Shown here: piece after piece, positions 1 through 11,942 of the stretch | Layout: the number at the start of each line of letters is the position of its first letter | Numbering within the stretch: the first letter of the stretch is position 1 | Notes under the pieces: model-generated | What the model was told of the DNA's origin: nothing | What the model saw: only the letters and a program-made list of their open reading frames with translations | Databases searched by the model: none | Origin: Syngnathus acus | Taxonomy: Eukaryota; Chordata; Actinopteri; Syngnathiformes; Syngnathidae | Direction: 5' to 3' | Length of the DNA: 64,000 bases | NCBI RefSeq assembly: GCF_901709675.1 | Contig: NC_051101.1 | Span: 14,283,416 to 14,347,415, forward strand | Position numbers and translations under genes: made by a program

Positions 1-1200
1 CCATGGCATAAGTTTGGAGGATTTATTCCAATTCATGAGTTGGATTCGAAAGGTAATTGAAGACATAAATGGACACGTGTAGGCAACATAGTCATGGCTC
101 GTGTCGAATCCCAAACAAAATCTGATGATGACGCTTCGCCAAAAATAAGTCATTCATATGCTGATGCTGTTAAAAAAGCCAGACTAGTTTATGCTTTATT
201 GTCAAATATACATCCAATGTTTATGTTCAAACTGTTCTTTAAAGCCCATAGCAAAGGTACTTGCTAATTGTTAGCCTACATTGTGTGTTAGCATTAAGCT
301 AACAGATTTAAAGGCAAATTGAGATATATATATATATATTTGATTGTTTTTCTCAATATTAGCTGAAACTCAGCGTAAAAAGTGATCTTCAGAAACATGT
401 TTTTTAATCTAAGAAATTGTCATTGGCAAGGCTTTATTTAATTTGAGTAAAATGGAGGACGTTTTTTAATGATACCACCTCAAAGTATGCATCTTGTCAA
501 TGTCTCTGTATTTAGAAAAACATCATATTGAAGCAAGTGTAATTATACAGCAGTGCCCTAACAGGTGAACAGATTGGTAGTTTGTGACTAAACAATAGTC
601 ACGCCCCTGATTTTCTACTCACGGCTCACCTATTTAACACAGTCTGTATTTGGTGTACATTGTCTTTGTCTACTGGACTGCGTCGAAGCACTTTGCACTG
701 TTATCCGAGAAGTCATTTTTCCTGACACTTCTCAGCTCGGCTGCGAGTCCGCCCGGAAAGCACTCGCGTCGGTGGTCTGGAACGAGACGACGGAACAATG
801 GCTATTCAGGGGAAAGAGGCTTATAAAACAATGATGGTGGAGAATAATGGAGCTCTGCTGGCTGTTTACCCCGCAACAATGAGCAAATGGTGATGAGCGC
901 CACAATGCCAGACTCGACAAACGCGCACCGGCGCCGTATTTGGTTTAACATGCTGCTCGGGATCCCCATGATCAAATGTGCAAGTACGTCAGGGCGTATG
1001 CGCCGTGGAAAGTTACACATGATAATTGCGACTTTAAGCATCATCAACGAGCAACGGTGTCAGATTGACTCAGTAGATAGAAGTCAGCCCCAAAATGGCC
1101 GCAAACCTTCCGAGCTTGCAACTGCTTGTGTTTTTTCTTCCACTATGTTGTAAGACTTGGCGCAAGCAACACTCATCCTCTCCACGCTCCCTCAGCGTGC

Positions 1201-1231
<31 letters not shown>

Positions 1232-3289
1232 GCCATGGTTGGCGTTTCCCTCCCTCAATGCTGTTGTCCCGCCGCCCTCGGCCACAAGTGACCCGCCATG
1301 CGCCAGGTTGGAAATCAATAGTCAATTCCATTTTAGCGTTGCAGCGTGCGACAGGTACTAGATAGAAGTGGATTGGGTGCGTGTCTGCCGCCGCCGCCGC
1401 CCAAGTACAAGTCCGAGCTCGACTGACCTCCCCTTCCTTTGTCTCTTTTCACATTTCTCCGTCTCCAAGCGGAGAAACGACGCGCCTCTTCAAGTGTGAA
1501 CACCCAATATGACAGATAATTAAATTCATGACAAGCATGTCAATACATGTTCTTAGTTGGCATATTTTGGTCGATACCGCCAAGGGAGGTAGTATTTCAA
1601 CTTTACATGCTCACTGAGCTCAAGTCTCATGACATTTGCAGCTTTCACAATTCACTAACTGGCTCCCCTTTTGGTTATATTTAGATTTCTAGATGTAATT
1701 CATTTGTTTGTTTCTACCCGAAGCTGTGTTGCTTAACCATTCATTGAAGTGGCACACATTTTGCACTGTGCCCATTTCAGTGTCAGACTTATTGGTGACA
1801 AAATGAAGTGTTCCTGCCAGCACGTATTTTGAAAATATACGTACGTACATATAAAAATACATGTCAATGATACATGATGTAAATCGATCCAATTACAGAG
1901 CACTATCTCTTCTTACCACAGCTATCCAGTCTATCAGTCATCATAAAAAAAAAAGTGTCAAACGTCCGTCGAGACAGTTTGCGTGTGTCCACGCATGCTA
2001 ATAATAACACGCGTGGAGAAGAGGAACAGAAAGTCATTCACATGCACTCAGCGCATTGCCACATTTCAGCACATATGGTCGCTCCATCTGCGACTTTAAG
2101 CACATCTGGATTTTAACAGCAGGCAACGTATCACTTTGTAGACAAGGTACAAATGTCATCTTTAATGCAGGCAGGTGGACACCAAGGCAGGGAAGCGACA
2201 ACAGGATTGAAGGATAGTAAACAAGTCACGGGAGGACGCCAAACCAATAGGCGATCAAAAGCTCATGATGAGACAGAATAGTACAATTTTACATCATGAC
2301 ATTTCGTTTTGTTTACAAATCATGGAACGGTACCTATTAACATAGAACAACCTGAGTACAGAAAGCACATCTCAATCATTTTCTGTCGTATGAGTTGACA
2401 TTGCAATTGCTAACAGTTGGTTAGATAGCATACAGCGAGCTAGCATTCTGAATCACAAACTGGCACATTTTAACATGATACCGACAGAATATTATATTGG
2501 CATATATTATTCCCTCCGGATTGTACCACATTTGGGGTCATTTGACTTTGGAGGTACAGCTTGGGCCTTCGTCTCTTTCGTGTTAGCCGTCGCCGTGATT
2601 ACGACAGACCCGACTGCGGTTAACGACTGTGTAATGTCAGGCCACAAGGCCATCTTTGCAGCTGCGTGACGACTAATGTGAGCTCAGTCACGTCTGCAAA
2701 GAGGAGGAGGAGGCCGGCATCTTATTAAGTACGGTAACAAGCGGGCTAATGAAAAATGGCGGCGGCGATTCATCACTTAGATTTGGGGGCTAATTTCTCC
2801 TGCTTGCTGAAATGGAATGCCCGGCGGACGGCGGCGTGCGTGTCTTCCATTCCTAACGATTAGCAGAGTGGTGGCAGCAGCAGCAAAAGTATGCCCTCGT
2901 GGGTTGACTAGTTAATGTACAGTGGAAATAAAAAGATGACACGTTTTTGTCATCATCATAAATGTACTGCGGCACATTTACGGTTGCATAAGCTAAGAAA
3001 AGCTAGCATGCTAACATCTAGATAGCTGGCTATCTAATACAATCTGGTCACATTTATTGGAGTCGGTTGACTTGCACGGTTCACGCATTTGCATTTTTTG
3101 ACAACTATCATTATTCTTTAAAAAACAAACCAAAAAAACGTTGTTGTTCGATGAGCACATGACATTTCATGACCACAGCTCGTTCCAAAGTGTTCATACA
3201 CTTCTTGCAACACTATTTGTTTTGACCATACTTGAACAACCTCCCTTGTTTTGTTTTGATTTGTCTTCCCCCTCCTCCTCCCCGACAGT
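1..3289. other. Upstream region with no supported gene
   Basis: AT-rich DNA before the first csf3r exon. A 57-codon open frame lies at 94-267 on the plus strand, and a GC-richer patch with short open frames lies at about 660-1450. I recognise neither, and neither has convincing splice signals or codon bias. A short GT array sits at 1202-1230. In human the gene next to CSF3R on this side is GRIK3, but no glutamate-receptor exon is visible here. Confidence 0.5.
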
Positions 3290-3416
3290 CCGTCCGTCCG
3301 TCCGTCAGTCAAGGGCCTCTTCCTGGAAAGTTGCGCTCCGCTTTCAAAACAAGGACGTTTGGCTTCACGAGCACACGTGAAGCGTAGCCACTCCGAGCCT
3401 TATCCTGTCGTCTGCG
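3290..3416 (+). other. csf3r: Probable non-coding first exon of csf3r
   Basis: A non-repetitive stretch ends in a strong donor (CTGCG then gtgagt at 3417) and contains no long open frame. The next downstream splice-bounded segment is the 5565-5628 exon, followed by the coding start at 5812. The simplest reading is the capped 5' exon of csf3r. The exact transcription start is not visible, so the left border is approximate. Confidence 0.4.
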
Positions 3417-4562
3417 GTGAGTAGATAAACTCTAAATTCTCTGATGGCATCTCTGCCTGACCTTCAGTCCACTTGTTTAGCCTTCTATTCATAATGACCT
3501 AGTGTATAATTCACCCGCTTTTATTATTACAGCTTCCAAGTGATAACATTTCTCTTCAATGTTGCCAATGTTTTTTTTCAAAATATGGACAGACATTGAT
3601 TTGTTCCCAAGTGATAACATTTTACTTAGATGTTAGCATTTGGGGAATTTTTTCCCCTCTGTACAGATTTAGCTTTCTGTTTGTTTACTTGTTTTATGAC
3701 CAGGAGAAAGATTTCCTCCCTTAAAATAAGCGAGAATTTATTCCTAGGATAAAAGATTCTTGAGTTGGATGTTGACATTTGCAAATGTTTTCCTTGCAGT
3801 ATGGACAAGAAGCCATGTCATTGTTACATTCCGTCAGTTAAAAAAAAGACAAACATTTGTCCTTAAACGTGTCTCAATATAAACCATTTCTGTGTGAACA
3901 TTTTTCTCTGATGTTGGCTTATTTTCCTCATAGCGTTGCGTGTTTGCGCGCTTTCTATTTATTCGAAAGAGGATGTGGAACCAATATCTTTCCTCTTCAA
4001 ATAAAAACATCTGGGAGCAGGTAACTTTTATTAATGTCAAACGATGCCATGTTTGTTTAGCGTTAGCGCTTGTTAGCGTTTTCACGGTCGAACTTTCGTA
4101 GCATTGCGTGAGCATGTTTGCACACTTGCCATCCGTTTAATAGACATGTTTAACTGCTAGCTTGGAAAAATAAATAAATGAATTAAGTGAGACTTTTTTT
4201 TTTATGCCTGCTGATTTAAAGGTCAATTGGAAAGGCTTCAAGCACAAAGTAACATTCTTATCTAATCATTCCTTCTTCAGAGTGGCCTTGTTGTGAGAAA
4301 TAGGTCCACAAAATGGGGAAGTGGCGTCGAGTGTGTAATTGTACGGTGTGTCAAGGATGTTGCTAAATGCTGAAAGTGTTGCAATAATGGTCCTCGTCCT
4401 CAAACATCAGCAGCGCTAAAGGAAACATATGGCGGCGGCTGTGCTACAATCATTGCGACACAATTGCACACGCCTTCATATCACTTACTGTCATTATCAA
4501 AGTTGCATTTTTATAGCTAAAGGTGGAACCTTACAAATCTGGAGTCAATACAAAAACCAACA

Positions 4563-4595
4563 ATATATACGTATATACAATATATACGTATATAC

Positions 4596-4647
<52 letters not shown>
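4563..4647. repeat. Compound AT/GT microsatellite
   Basis: A TATACGTATATAC-type palindromic stretch runs into a pure TG array from 4601 to about 4647, within the csf3r 5' intron. Confidence 0.95.
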
Positions 4648-4651
<4 letters not shown>

Positions 4652-5299
4652 CATAGCAATTTCCTAGTTTGAGTTATTTTTCGAGGGAGAATCATACGAT
4701 TTCTGTTGTTTTTCACCATAAGTCCTATTATTTACTCACAAAGAAATGCAAATATTACATCAGCAACAATATCGTCTGGAAAACAAACCTCGGAACGCAA
4801 TTTCATACACACGTGTAAATGGATACGTGTCGGTCTTTATCAAATTTGCTTGCTCCCCAAAGCAAATCGACTTTTGGAGCCTTGGGCTCCTGCACCTGCT
4901 GGGACTAATCAGACATTTTCAAATGGAAAAAGCAAAAAGGATTGGGAGGTCTTTATGCGAGCCGATGATAAGGAATGAAAATTGTTCTCACATCTTCAAC
5001 AAAAGAAGCAAACAACAAATGATTCCATTCATCATCTCTGGCTGCGATTTAACGACACCACCCAAAGTCAATCGCTTTGCCATCTTGTTGCCAAGGAACT
5101 AAGTTGGAGGGAATTTTTATTTTCACTTGAGAGCAACTTGAAAGGTTTTGTAATGGCCTAAAAAAATAGATCCAAATATTTTAATTGGGTCACTTGGAGA
5201 ATTCGGCCACAGTGTGACTTTCTGGTACAATGCGGCTGTCGTTCCGACTTGTGTGTTGAAAGACAAAACCAAGGGAAGTTTCCTCACACCGTCTCCCAG

Positions 5300-5410
<111 letters not shown>

Positions 5411-5564
5411 ACAAAAGGTTGATTAGCAACAACACAATTGTGCATGATAACATAGTATATTTGTGTTTGGCATTTACATTAGCAAATTGTCTGTTTTCTA
5501 GTTTTTCGTTTATGAACAATTATTACTTTTACTGGAATTACATTTGTGTGCGTTTTCTCTGTAG

Positions 5565-5628
5565 ATCAATTCCAGCGCCGACCAGCAAAAACACCGACTT
5601 CAGTGGCGGGTTTGATGTGTGTGGAAGG
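5565..5628 (+). other. csf3r: Probable second non-coding exon of csf3r
   Basis: The segment is preceded by a pyrimidine-rich acceptor (cgttttctctgtag) and followed by the donor gtgagt at 5629. It sits 172 bp upstream of the first coding exon and has no start codon continuous with the receptor frame. It reads as 5' UTR spliced onto the exon starting at 5801. Confidence 0.5.
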
Positions 5629-5811
5629 GTGAGTAGCAGCAGCTTGTTGATGACACCACATTACAGGTGCAATTTAGTGGAGAATGATCGGATCTGTTTT
5701 TTTCCTCCATATCCTTCTTAGCTTAAGTCCAATCATTTCAAAATAAATTAAACCTTTCGGAAATGTGACACCCCGTGTCTCTTTTCCGACTGCCTGACAG
5801 GTTTTGCCGTC

Positions 5812-8800
5812 ATGGCGTCGGCGTGGATGTCGGTGCTTGTCACCTTGGCGGCCGTGAAGGCGGCGCAATACGGTAAATATCGCTGTCAGGAGGAACGTGA
5901 CGGAGGGAAATGATGATACTGTCGAAAAGTACGGGAAAGACAAGAATATACGGTGCCATGAGAACGGCTGTATTGTTTTAACAAAAGATGAAAAAATTAA
6001 AAAAGTTTGCAGTCATTCTTCTTGTCTGTTTACAAGAATGAAGTCACATTTTGTGCTTAGACAAAATGAATAAATAAATACCAAAAAAAGGATCGATAGC
6101 GGCCTTATTTATCATCGCAGCCCAAATGAGAATAATTCTATGAACTCGATTGTGTTCCTTCTTAGGGAATGACAGGCGACCGTGCGCGAGTATCCTGGCG
6201 TCCAGTTCGGTGGTGACGCTGGGCTCGCCCGTCACCGCCACTTGCGTCATCGACGACGACTGCCCCGCGCTCGCCGGCCAAGTGGAATTGCGACTCGACA
6301 ACCGGGTCCTGTCCGCCGTGGTTCCCGTGTCCGACGGCAGAGCCTACCGAGTGGTGATCCCCGCTTTCAACCGCAGCCGGGCCACCCTCACCTGTTGCCT
6401 CCGGGCGGCGCCAAGTCACGTCATCGCGGGGCTGGAAATCCGAGCCGGACGTAAGGAAAAATTTTTTTTTATCTAAAATCTATTTCATGCGTGCGTAGAA
6501 GGTGCCATATGTATGACATATCATATTTGGATACTTTAGATCCACCCCCAGTGCCACAGAACTTGAGCTGTCAGGCCAAGCTGTCCACCCACGAAAGCCT
6601 GACCTGTAAGTGGGATGCAAGCCCGCCAGAGTCCCACCTGCCCACAAAGTATACGCTCCACACGTACATCGGGTAAATATTCCAACAGCACCTTCTGACG
6701 CTGATTAAATGTCACTCTTGGTAGCACTGGTGGAGCTTTCAGGTTCAGTTATGTACGTATATCTTCGGGGCGGTGCAAAAGGGGGTCCAAGCTTATTTCA
6801 GAGGGGCTGTGCCCCCGTGGCCCCTCATCTGGATCCGCCAATGGTAGAAATCTGAAAATGTTCCTGTGCATTGTTTCTTTCAGGGATTTAAAGTGGAACC
6901 ACACGTATGAGCTGCCGCCGGGGGTCCGCAGCTATACCATCCCTCGCGCCGGCTTCGTCTTCTTCTCGGAAATGGAAATATACGTCAAGGCTGAGAATCC
7001 GCTCGGACAGACGAGCTCGGCGCGCCTGATTTTGGAACCTGTCAGCTCAGGTAGTCCGGTGGTGAACGCAAACTCTTTCTAGGCATGAAAAATAGTAAAT
7101 CAATCCAAGCATTTTGTTATTTCTGCTTGTTTTATTCCAGCGAAATTTGACCCGCCAAGGATTATGAAGCTGCAAGCGTGGCGTATCGGCTGCCTCAGGC
7201 TAATTTGGGACTTTTCCCAGCACCAGAACTGGATGAAGGAATTTGTCAGTCTTGAAGCGCGACTCAAGACTGAGGCGAGCAGCTTGTGGACCGAGCGACC
7301 GGTAAGTAGGTCACCCTGCTCCTCCTTTGGAATTTTGCTTCGTGCCCCTGTAATTCCTGCTTGTGGCTCCTCGCCCCATTCAGATTCTGGACCAGATGAC
7401 GCCCGAGAGGCACGTGTACCAGCGTGGTCTTCTGCACGGGACAAAGTACCTCGCCCAGATCCGAGTCCGATACCAGCAAAGTCCCTGGAGTGACTGGAGC
7501 GATAGCCAGTCCGCAGTCACCCTGGAAACCGGTAGGCCCGCTCGGAGTCATTCGGAGGTAGCGGACGGTGGAAGTTGAAGACGTTTATCTTTGTATCCCC
7601 CACAGCTCCCGCTGGGGCCCTCGACACATGGATGAGGGTTACCGGGAATCTGGTGCCCAACCAACTCAAGATGCTTTTGTTTTGGAAGGTACACAAAAGG
7701 TTGAATTCAACTCACGAGAATAATCACATTCAAATAAAGCTTATCGATGAAAACATGCAATTCAACTCACAGCAAGGGAAAAATACAACAAAGGGAAGGA
7801 CTCAAACGTTGCGTCAAACTGCAATCTGCTACATTTGGAAGAGCGGCCCTGACGCTTCTCGTTTCTTTTTCTTTCTTTCCTCCAGCCGTCAGAACGATTC
7901 CGAGCCAACGGTCGAAACGTTTCTTTTGTGGTCTCGGCGCTAAAAACGAGAGGGAAGCTGTGCGCCACGGCCGGGAATCACTGCACCTTCCACGTTCCCA
8001 AGAAAGCCAGGAAAGTGTATCTTTTCGCTCTGAACGCCGCCGGGAAGTCCACGCCCACGTCGGTCCGAATCTACCGTCCCTTAGGTACGTATAGCCCGGA
8101 AACACTTTGCTGCGGCGGGAAACGACTCATTTGTGACAACGTCCGTTCTGTAGCCGCAGCCGGCGAGGCGATATGGGACGTTGGGGCCATCGCCGTCGGT
8201 GACGGGTCCGTGTCGGTCCGATGGGGAAACCTGGCGTCGCCGAACGTCATTGATTACATTGTGGAATGGGGACCTCTGTTAAACAGCGACCTATCTCTTG
8301 TTCACTTTGAGACGGCAGCATGGAATTCATCCAGTCTTAACCTCACAGGTACGTATTTTCTGCCTTCGTTTGTGACACGATATCCGATGATACGATCGAT
8401 TCCTCTTTACAACAACAAAAAATCTTGACATGTTTGGGGACCAGTGAGAGATGAAATATCCATCTCACGTGTCGACAACTTGGTCTCATTTTTTCTCGTG
8501 CGATATGGCAGCCATTGTTTGGTTTGTCATCTCAACCTGGCCCAGGAGCTTCCAGATACACTCCAACTTCCCTCTCTCTCTCGTCCGCAGGCAACTTTGA
8601 GCCGTACAAGCCCTACGGGATCTCCGTGTATCCCAGATTTAAGAACGGCATCGGGCCGCCGAGAACTGTTCATGCCTACTCGCTGCAAAAGGGTGAGTGG
8701 TGTAACAGTGCCCCCTTGTGTGTGGCTGAAAAGAGAACTTTTAGCCTCAATTCTCGAGTTTGGGTATCCCAGTTGAATAAATATCAATTCTCGGAAATAG

Positions 8801-9428
8801 ATGATTAAAATATGCAATGACTGCATTTTTTGCTAGATGAATATCAGAAATGTCACACGATTTATTTCACTATTCCCCCATTTTGGGTCTCTTCCCCCTT
8901 TTAGCACAACATTAATAAATCGGTCACTCATACCCAAATATGGTTTCCGGCTCTTACAAGAGAAAGGATCATTTAATGATCGCCAACTTTGATCCTTTTT
9001 TTTTTTCTTCAGCTCCATCTGTGGATCCAAAGCTAATCATTAAAAAAACCTGGCAGTACCACGTGGAACTCACCTGGGATGAAATACCTTTGGAGCGGCG
9101 GAACGGGATCATTCAAAGCTACAAATTGTTTTACTGGGACGAGACGAAAAGGGTACACGGTAGGCGACGATTGATTCCAAATGAAATGAGTATTTTGTGT
9201 ACGTAAATCCAGGTCACGTATGGACGCATCGATGTCGTTTCAGTGGCAACGGGAGACCCGGAAGAGCGGAAAGTGGTTCTGACTGGCCTCAGCTCCTTGT
9301 CTGTTTACCATGCCGTGTTGATGGTTAGCACGCACGGCGGAAGCCGGAACGGCTCCATCTTTCAGTTTGACATCAAAGAAATGGGTTTGTATTGTTTCGA
9401 CACACTTTTAATCCAAATTGTAAACAAT

Positions 9429-9468
<40 letters not shown>

Positions 9469-10498
9469 GTCCTTTTTTGTTTTTGAACTTTGGAAAAAAG
9501 GCTTCAAATTGTTGAAGTCACATTCACAAGTTCAGTCCAACGCAAACATAAAACCAAGTCAAACACACCTTGGGTCTTAAAGCCATAGCCGTCTTACGGT
9601 AGCTTGGTGCTAACACAGAAGGCTAGCTCACCGAAAAGTCATCAGCTCTCTGGGCAATTCACAAGCCACTGTCATGGATTCATCCGTCTTTTTTCATCAC
9701 AGATCCTGTCTCTTCCATAATCATTGTGGTGGCCACTTGTGCTTGTTTCTGTTTGGTGATCATTCTTCTGGTCAAGATTTGTTCCTCCAAACATAAGTGG
9801 TAAGTAAGTCAGATAGAAGCGATGCTACGCTGCTACATTCAGGCTGCGACCGTGTTCCATGTCATTCATTCTCTGTGGTCTCTTTTCGCAGGCTGAAGAT
9901 GCGTTTTTGGCCCGATGTTCCTGATCCTGCAAACAGCAGCATCAAAAGCTGGACCTCCGAATCCACCCAGGTGACACATTTCAGGATTAGAAACCAATTT
10001 GCGCTATTCCACAATATTGGCCTCCATCCAACCTTGTTACTCTGACCAAACGTTATGCAGGATATCCGAGCTTCGTGGGACTTTGATGAGCCAAATCCGA
10101 TCTATCTATCCCACTTGAGCTTCCTGGAGATCGCCCAGAAGCCCAACAAGGCAGAAGACGTCACCGCTTGGTTGAACAACGCGGAAGACACCAGCGACCT
10201 TGGAGAGTCCATGTGCGGCTCGCCGTTCATCCCCGGTTTCACCTCCTCCAACAGCGACTCGGTGCCCTACGCCACCGTCATCTTCCCCGCCGCGCACTCT
10301 CATGAGTACTTGCGCTCCGAATCCACGCAGCCCCTCCTACAGTCGGAAGAGTTGCAGAGTCCCAAGTGTTACCAGAACATAGCCGCGTCCGAAGACCCGC
10401 AGGTCTTTTTTGGACCCAAAGAGGACACCGTCGCAGCCACCATCCAGTGGGAGGACTTTCCTTTTCTCAAAGCGTTAACCTTGAATGACACTCAGTGA
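5812..10498 (+). CDS. csf3r: Granulocyte colony-stimulating factor receptor
   Basis: A class I cytokine receptor for G-CSF that signals through JAK/STAT in myeloid cells; predicted 811 residues (human about 836). Coding exons: 5812-5872, 6166-6450, 6540-6672, 6884-7050, 7141-7301, 7384-7531, 7606-7688, 7886-8084, 8154-8348, 8591-8692, 9013-9159, 9244-9384, 9703-9799, 9892-9970, 10061-10498. Domain order: signal peptide (about residues 1-20), Ig-like domain with paired cysteines, a two-module cytokine-receptor homology region carrying the WSDWS box at about 304-308, three further fibronectin-III modules, a transmembrane helix at about 613-631, a Box1-like segment (FWPDVPDP), and a cytoplasmic tail. 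The tail keeps SESTQPLL and the tyrosine motif CYQNI, matching the human DSTQPLL and SYENL region. The domain plan and the mrps15 neighbour separate it from gp130, LIFR and IL12RB2. The second cysteine pair of the first homology module is absent. A polyadenylation signal lies at 10604-10609. Confidence 0.93.
6770..6842. repeat. Possible dispersed-repeat fragment in a csf3r intron
   Basis: A GGGGCTGTGCCCCC-type stretch ending in CTGGATCCGCCA resembles a motif I associate with dispersed fish repeats. It is the only such block in this short intron. Confidence 0.3.
9431..9467. repeat. CAG trinucleotide repeat in a csf3r intron
   Basis: About 12 GCA units, starting 46 bp after the donor of the 9244-9384 exon. 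If that intron were retained the frame would give a glutamine run, but splice signals place it in the intron. Confidence 0.95.
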
Positions 10499-10603
10499 TT
10501 GACATGACTTTACAGGGGGGCAATATAAAAAAGCCTTTCTATTGAGTTTCGAAATCAAATGAAGATCGTTTTGATTATTTGTATCATTCAACTTTTTCAA
10601 GGT

Positions 10604-10609
10604 AATAAA
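10604..10609 (+). promoter_or_regulatory. csf3r polyadenylation signal AATAAA
   Basis: A canonical hexamer 106 bases after the csf3r stop codon, followed by a T/GT-rich stretch. It implies a very short 3' UTR and leaves about 300 bp before the mrps15 start codon. Confidence 0.7.
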
Positions 10610-10799
10610 GTTTGGTCTTTTTTAATGAAGAAATGTGTCACATCGTATACTGCAAGTTTAACCATCATGTCATCAGAGTTCTTTACATTTTTGATAAAAA
10701 TGTACATAAGTTGAATAGTTGTCCTGGAGCGTCCGTTTTCCCAATCGATGTGTTCTGGGTTCGTTTAGTAATCCTCGATCGAGGATCGACGACTGCTCG

Positions 10800-10910
10800 C
10801 GTCTAACCAATATGGCGGAACACATCTAGCGGTCGACCGAGTGTTCCGTTCTCCTTTTTGCCCGATCTCCTTCGCCGCTTCGGGCAAATTTGTGGATTAA
10901 AACCAACAAC
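10800..10910 (+). promoter_or_regulatory. Probable mrps15 promoter with CCAAT box and YY1-like site
   Basis: A CpG-containing stretch between the csf3r polyadenylation signal and the mrps15 ATG. It has a CCAAT box at 10807-10811, immediately followed by ATGGCGG at 10812-10818. That resembles the YY1/NRF-type core elements seen at many nuclear genes for mitochondrial proteins. Assigned from motif and position only. Confidence 0.4.
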
Positions 10911-11871
10911 ATGTTGTCGAATATAGCTCTAAGGACCGCTCTGAGGTGTTCGGTGGGCGTTTTGAGGGAAAGTGCCCCACCGGCGTGCTGCTCGGCGTTG
11001 CTCTCGAGACACAAAGTCAGCAGCGGTAAGAAGACAACATGCAGAGAAACAGAAATGGAGGCTGGACTTATATATGTATATATATATGTATATATGTGTA
11101 TATATATATGTATATATATATGTGTATATATATGTGTGTATAATGTGCTACTCAAGTCCAAGAAACTTCTCGAACAATAAGGTTAATGCAGCATTCACAA
11201 GTAGCATTGTTAGCTTATAGCAAAATGCGACGAAATGCGCATGCGTGGACGACACAGTCGCTGGACAATTCATTAGGTACACTTACACATTGTAATACAA
11301 GGATGCGTTCTCTGTAACAATATTTGTCATCGTAATGTAACATTTTAATAGTTCACGTGAGACGGTTCATTTACATTGTTAATTTACAAGACTGTTTCAG
11401 GCTTCAGTCATCAATGTTTCTTGTTTCTCTTCAGCGTCGGGAAACTTTGCCTTTGCAGCACCAGCCCGACATTATGCTCGCACTGCAAAGAAAAAGGTGC
11501 AAGGTACGTCATTGTAAATGACATGGCTACGGCTCTGCTTAAAGGCTCACGTTGTGCCGTCTGCTATCCTCTGCCTTCCAGGTCCCGAGAGCCAACTCAG
11601 CGACCTCTCTCCGGCTCTGCTGAAGTTGGATTACGCCGCCGTACCCCTCGCTCAAACGTAAGCACCCACCCAGTGCACGATATACACTCACACAAGTAGT
11701 CACGTTCCCAATGCGGGTGGTTGTGTAGCTATGACGTCTACTGCTCTCACATAAGTGCCTGTTTGCCAATGCAGGACGGACGATGTTGTCAAAAGACTTC
11801 TTTCGTTGGAGTTGGCGAGTCATGTGAGTTATTTGAATAACTCGTAACAGCTACATTGTATCATTGACTCC

Positions 11872-11942
<71 letters not shown>

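Noticed and set aside
94-267. 57-codon open frame at the left edge
   Set aside because: Not recognised, no splice or promoter signals, and AT-rich composition. A fragment of a gene beyond the edge cannot be excluded but is not supported.
798-893. Short open frame starting MAIQGKEAYKTMMVENN near a TATA-like sequence
   Set aside because: Only 31 codons, no recognised family and no donor at a useful place. The GC-richer surroundings may be a promoter, but nothing ties them to a gene.
9243-9515. Polyglutamine tract in the csf3r frame
   Set aside because: The CAG repeat lies after the splice donor at 9384/9385; the following exon at 9703 joins in phase and encodes the transmembrane helix, so the repeat is intronic.
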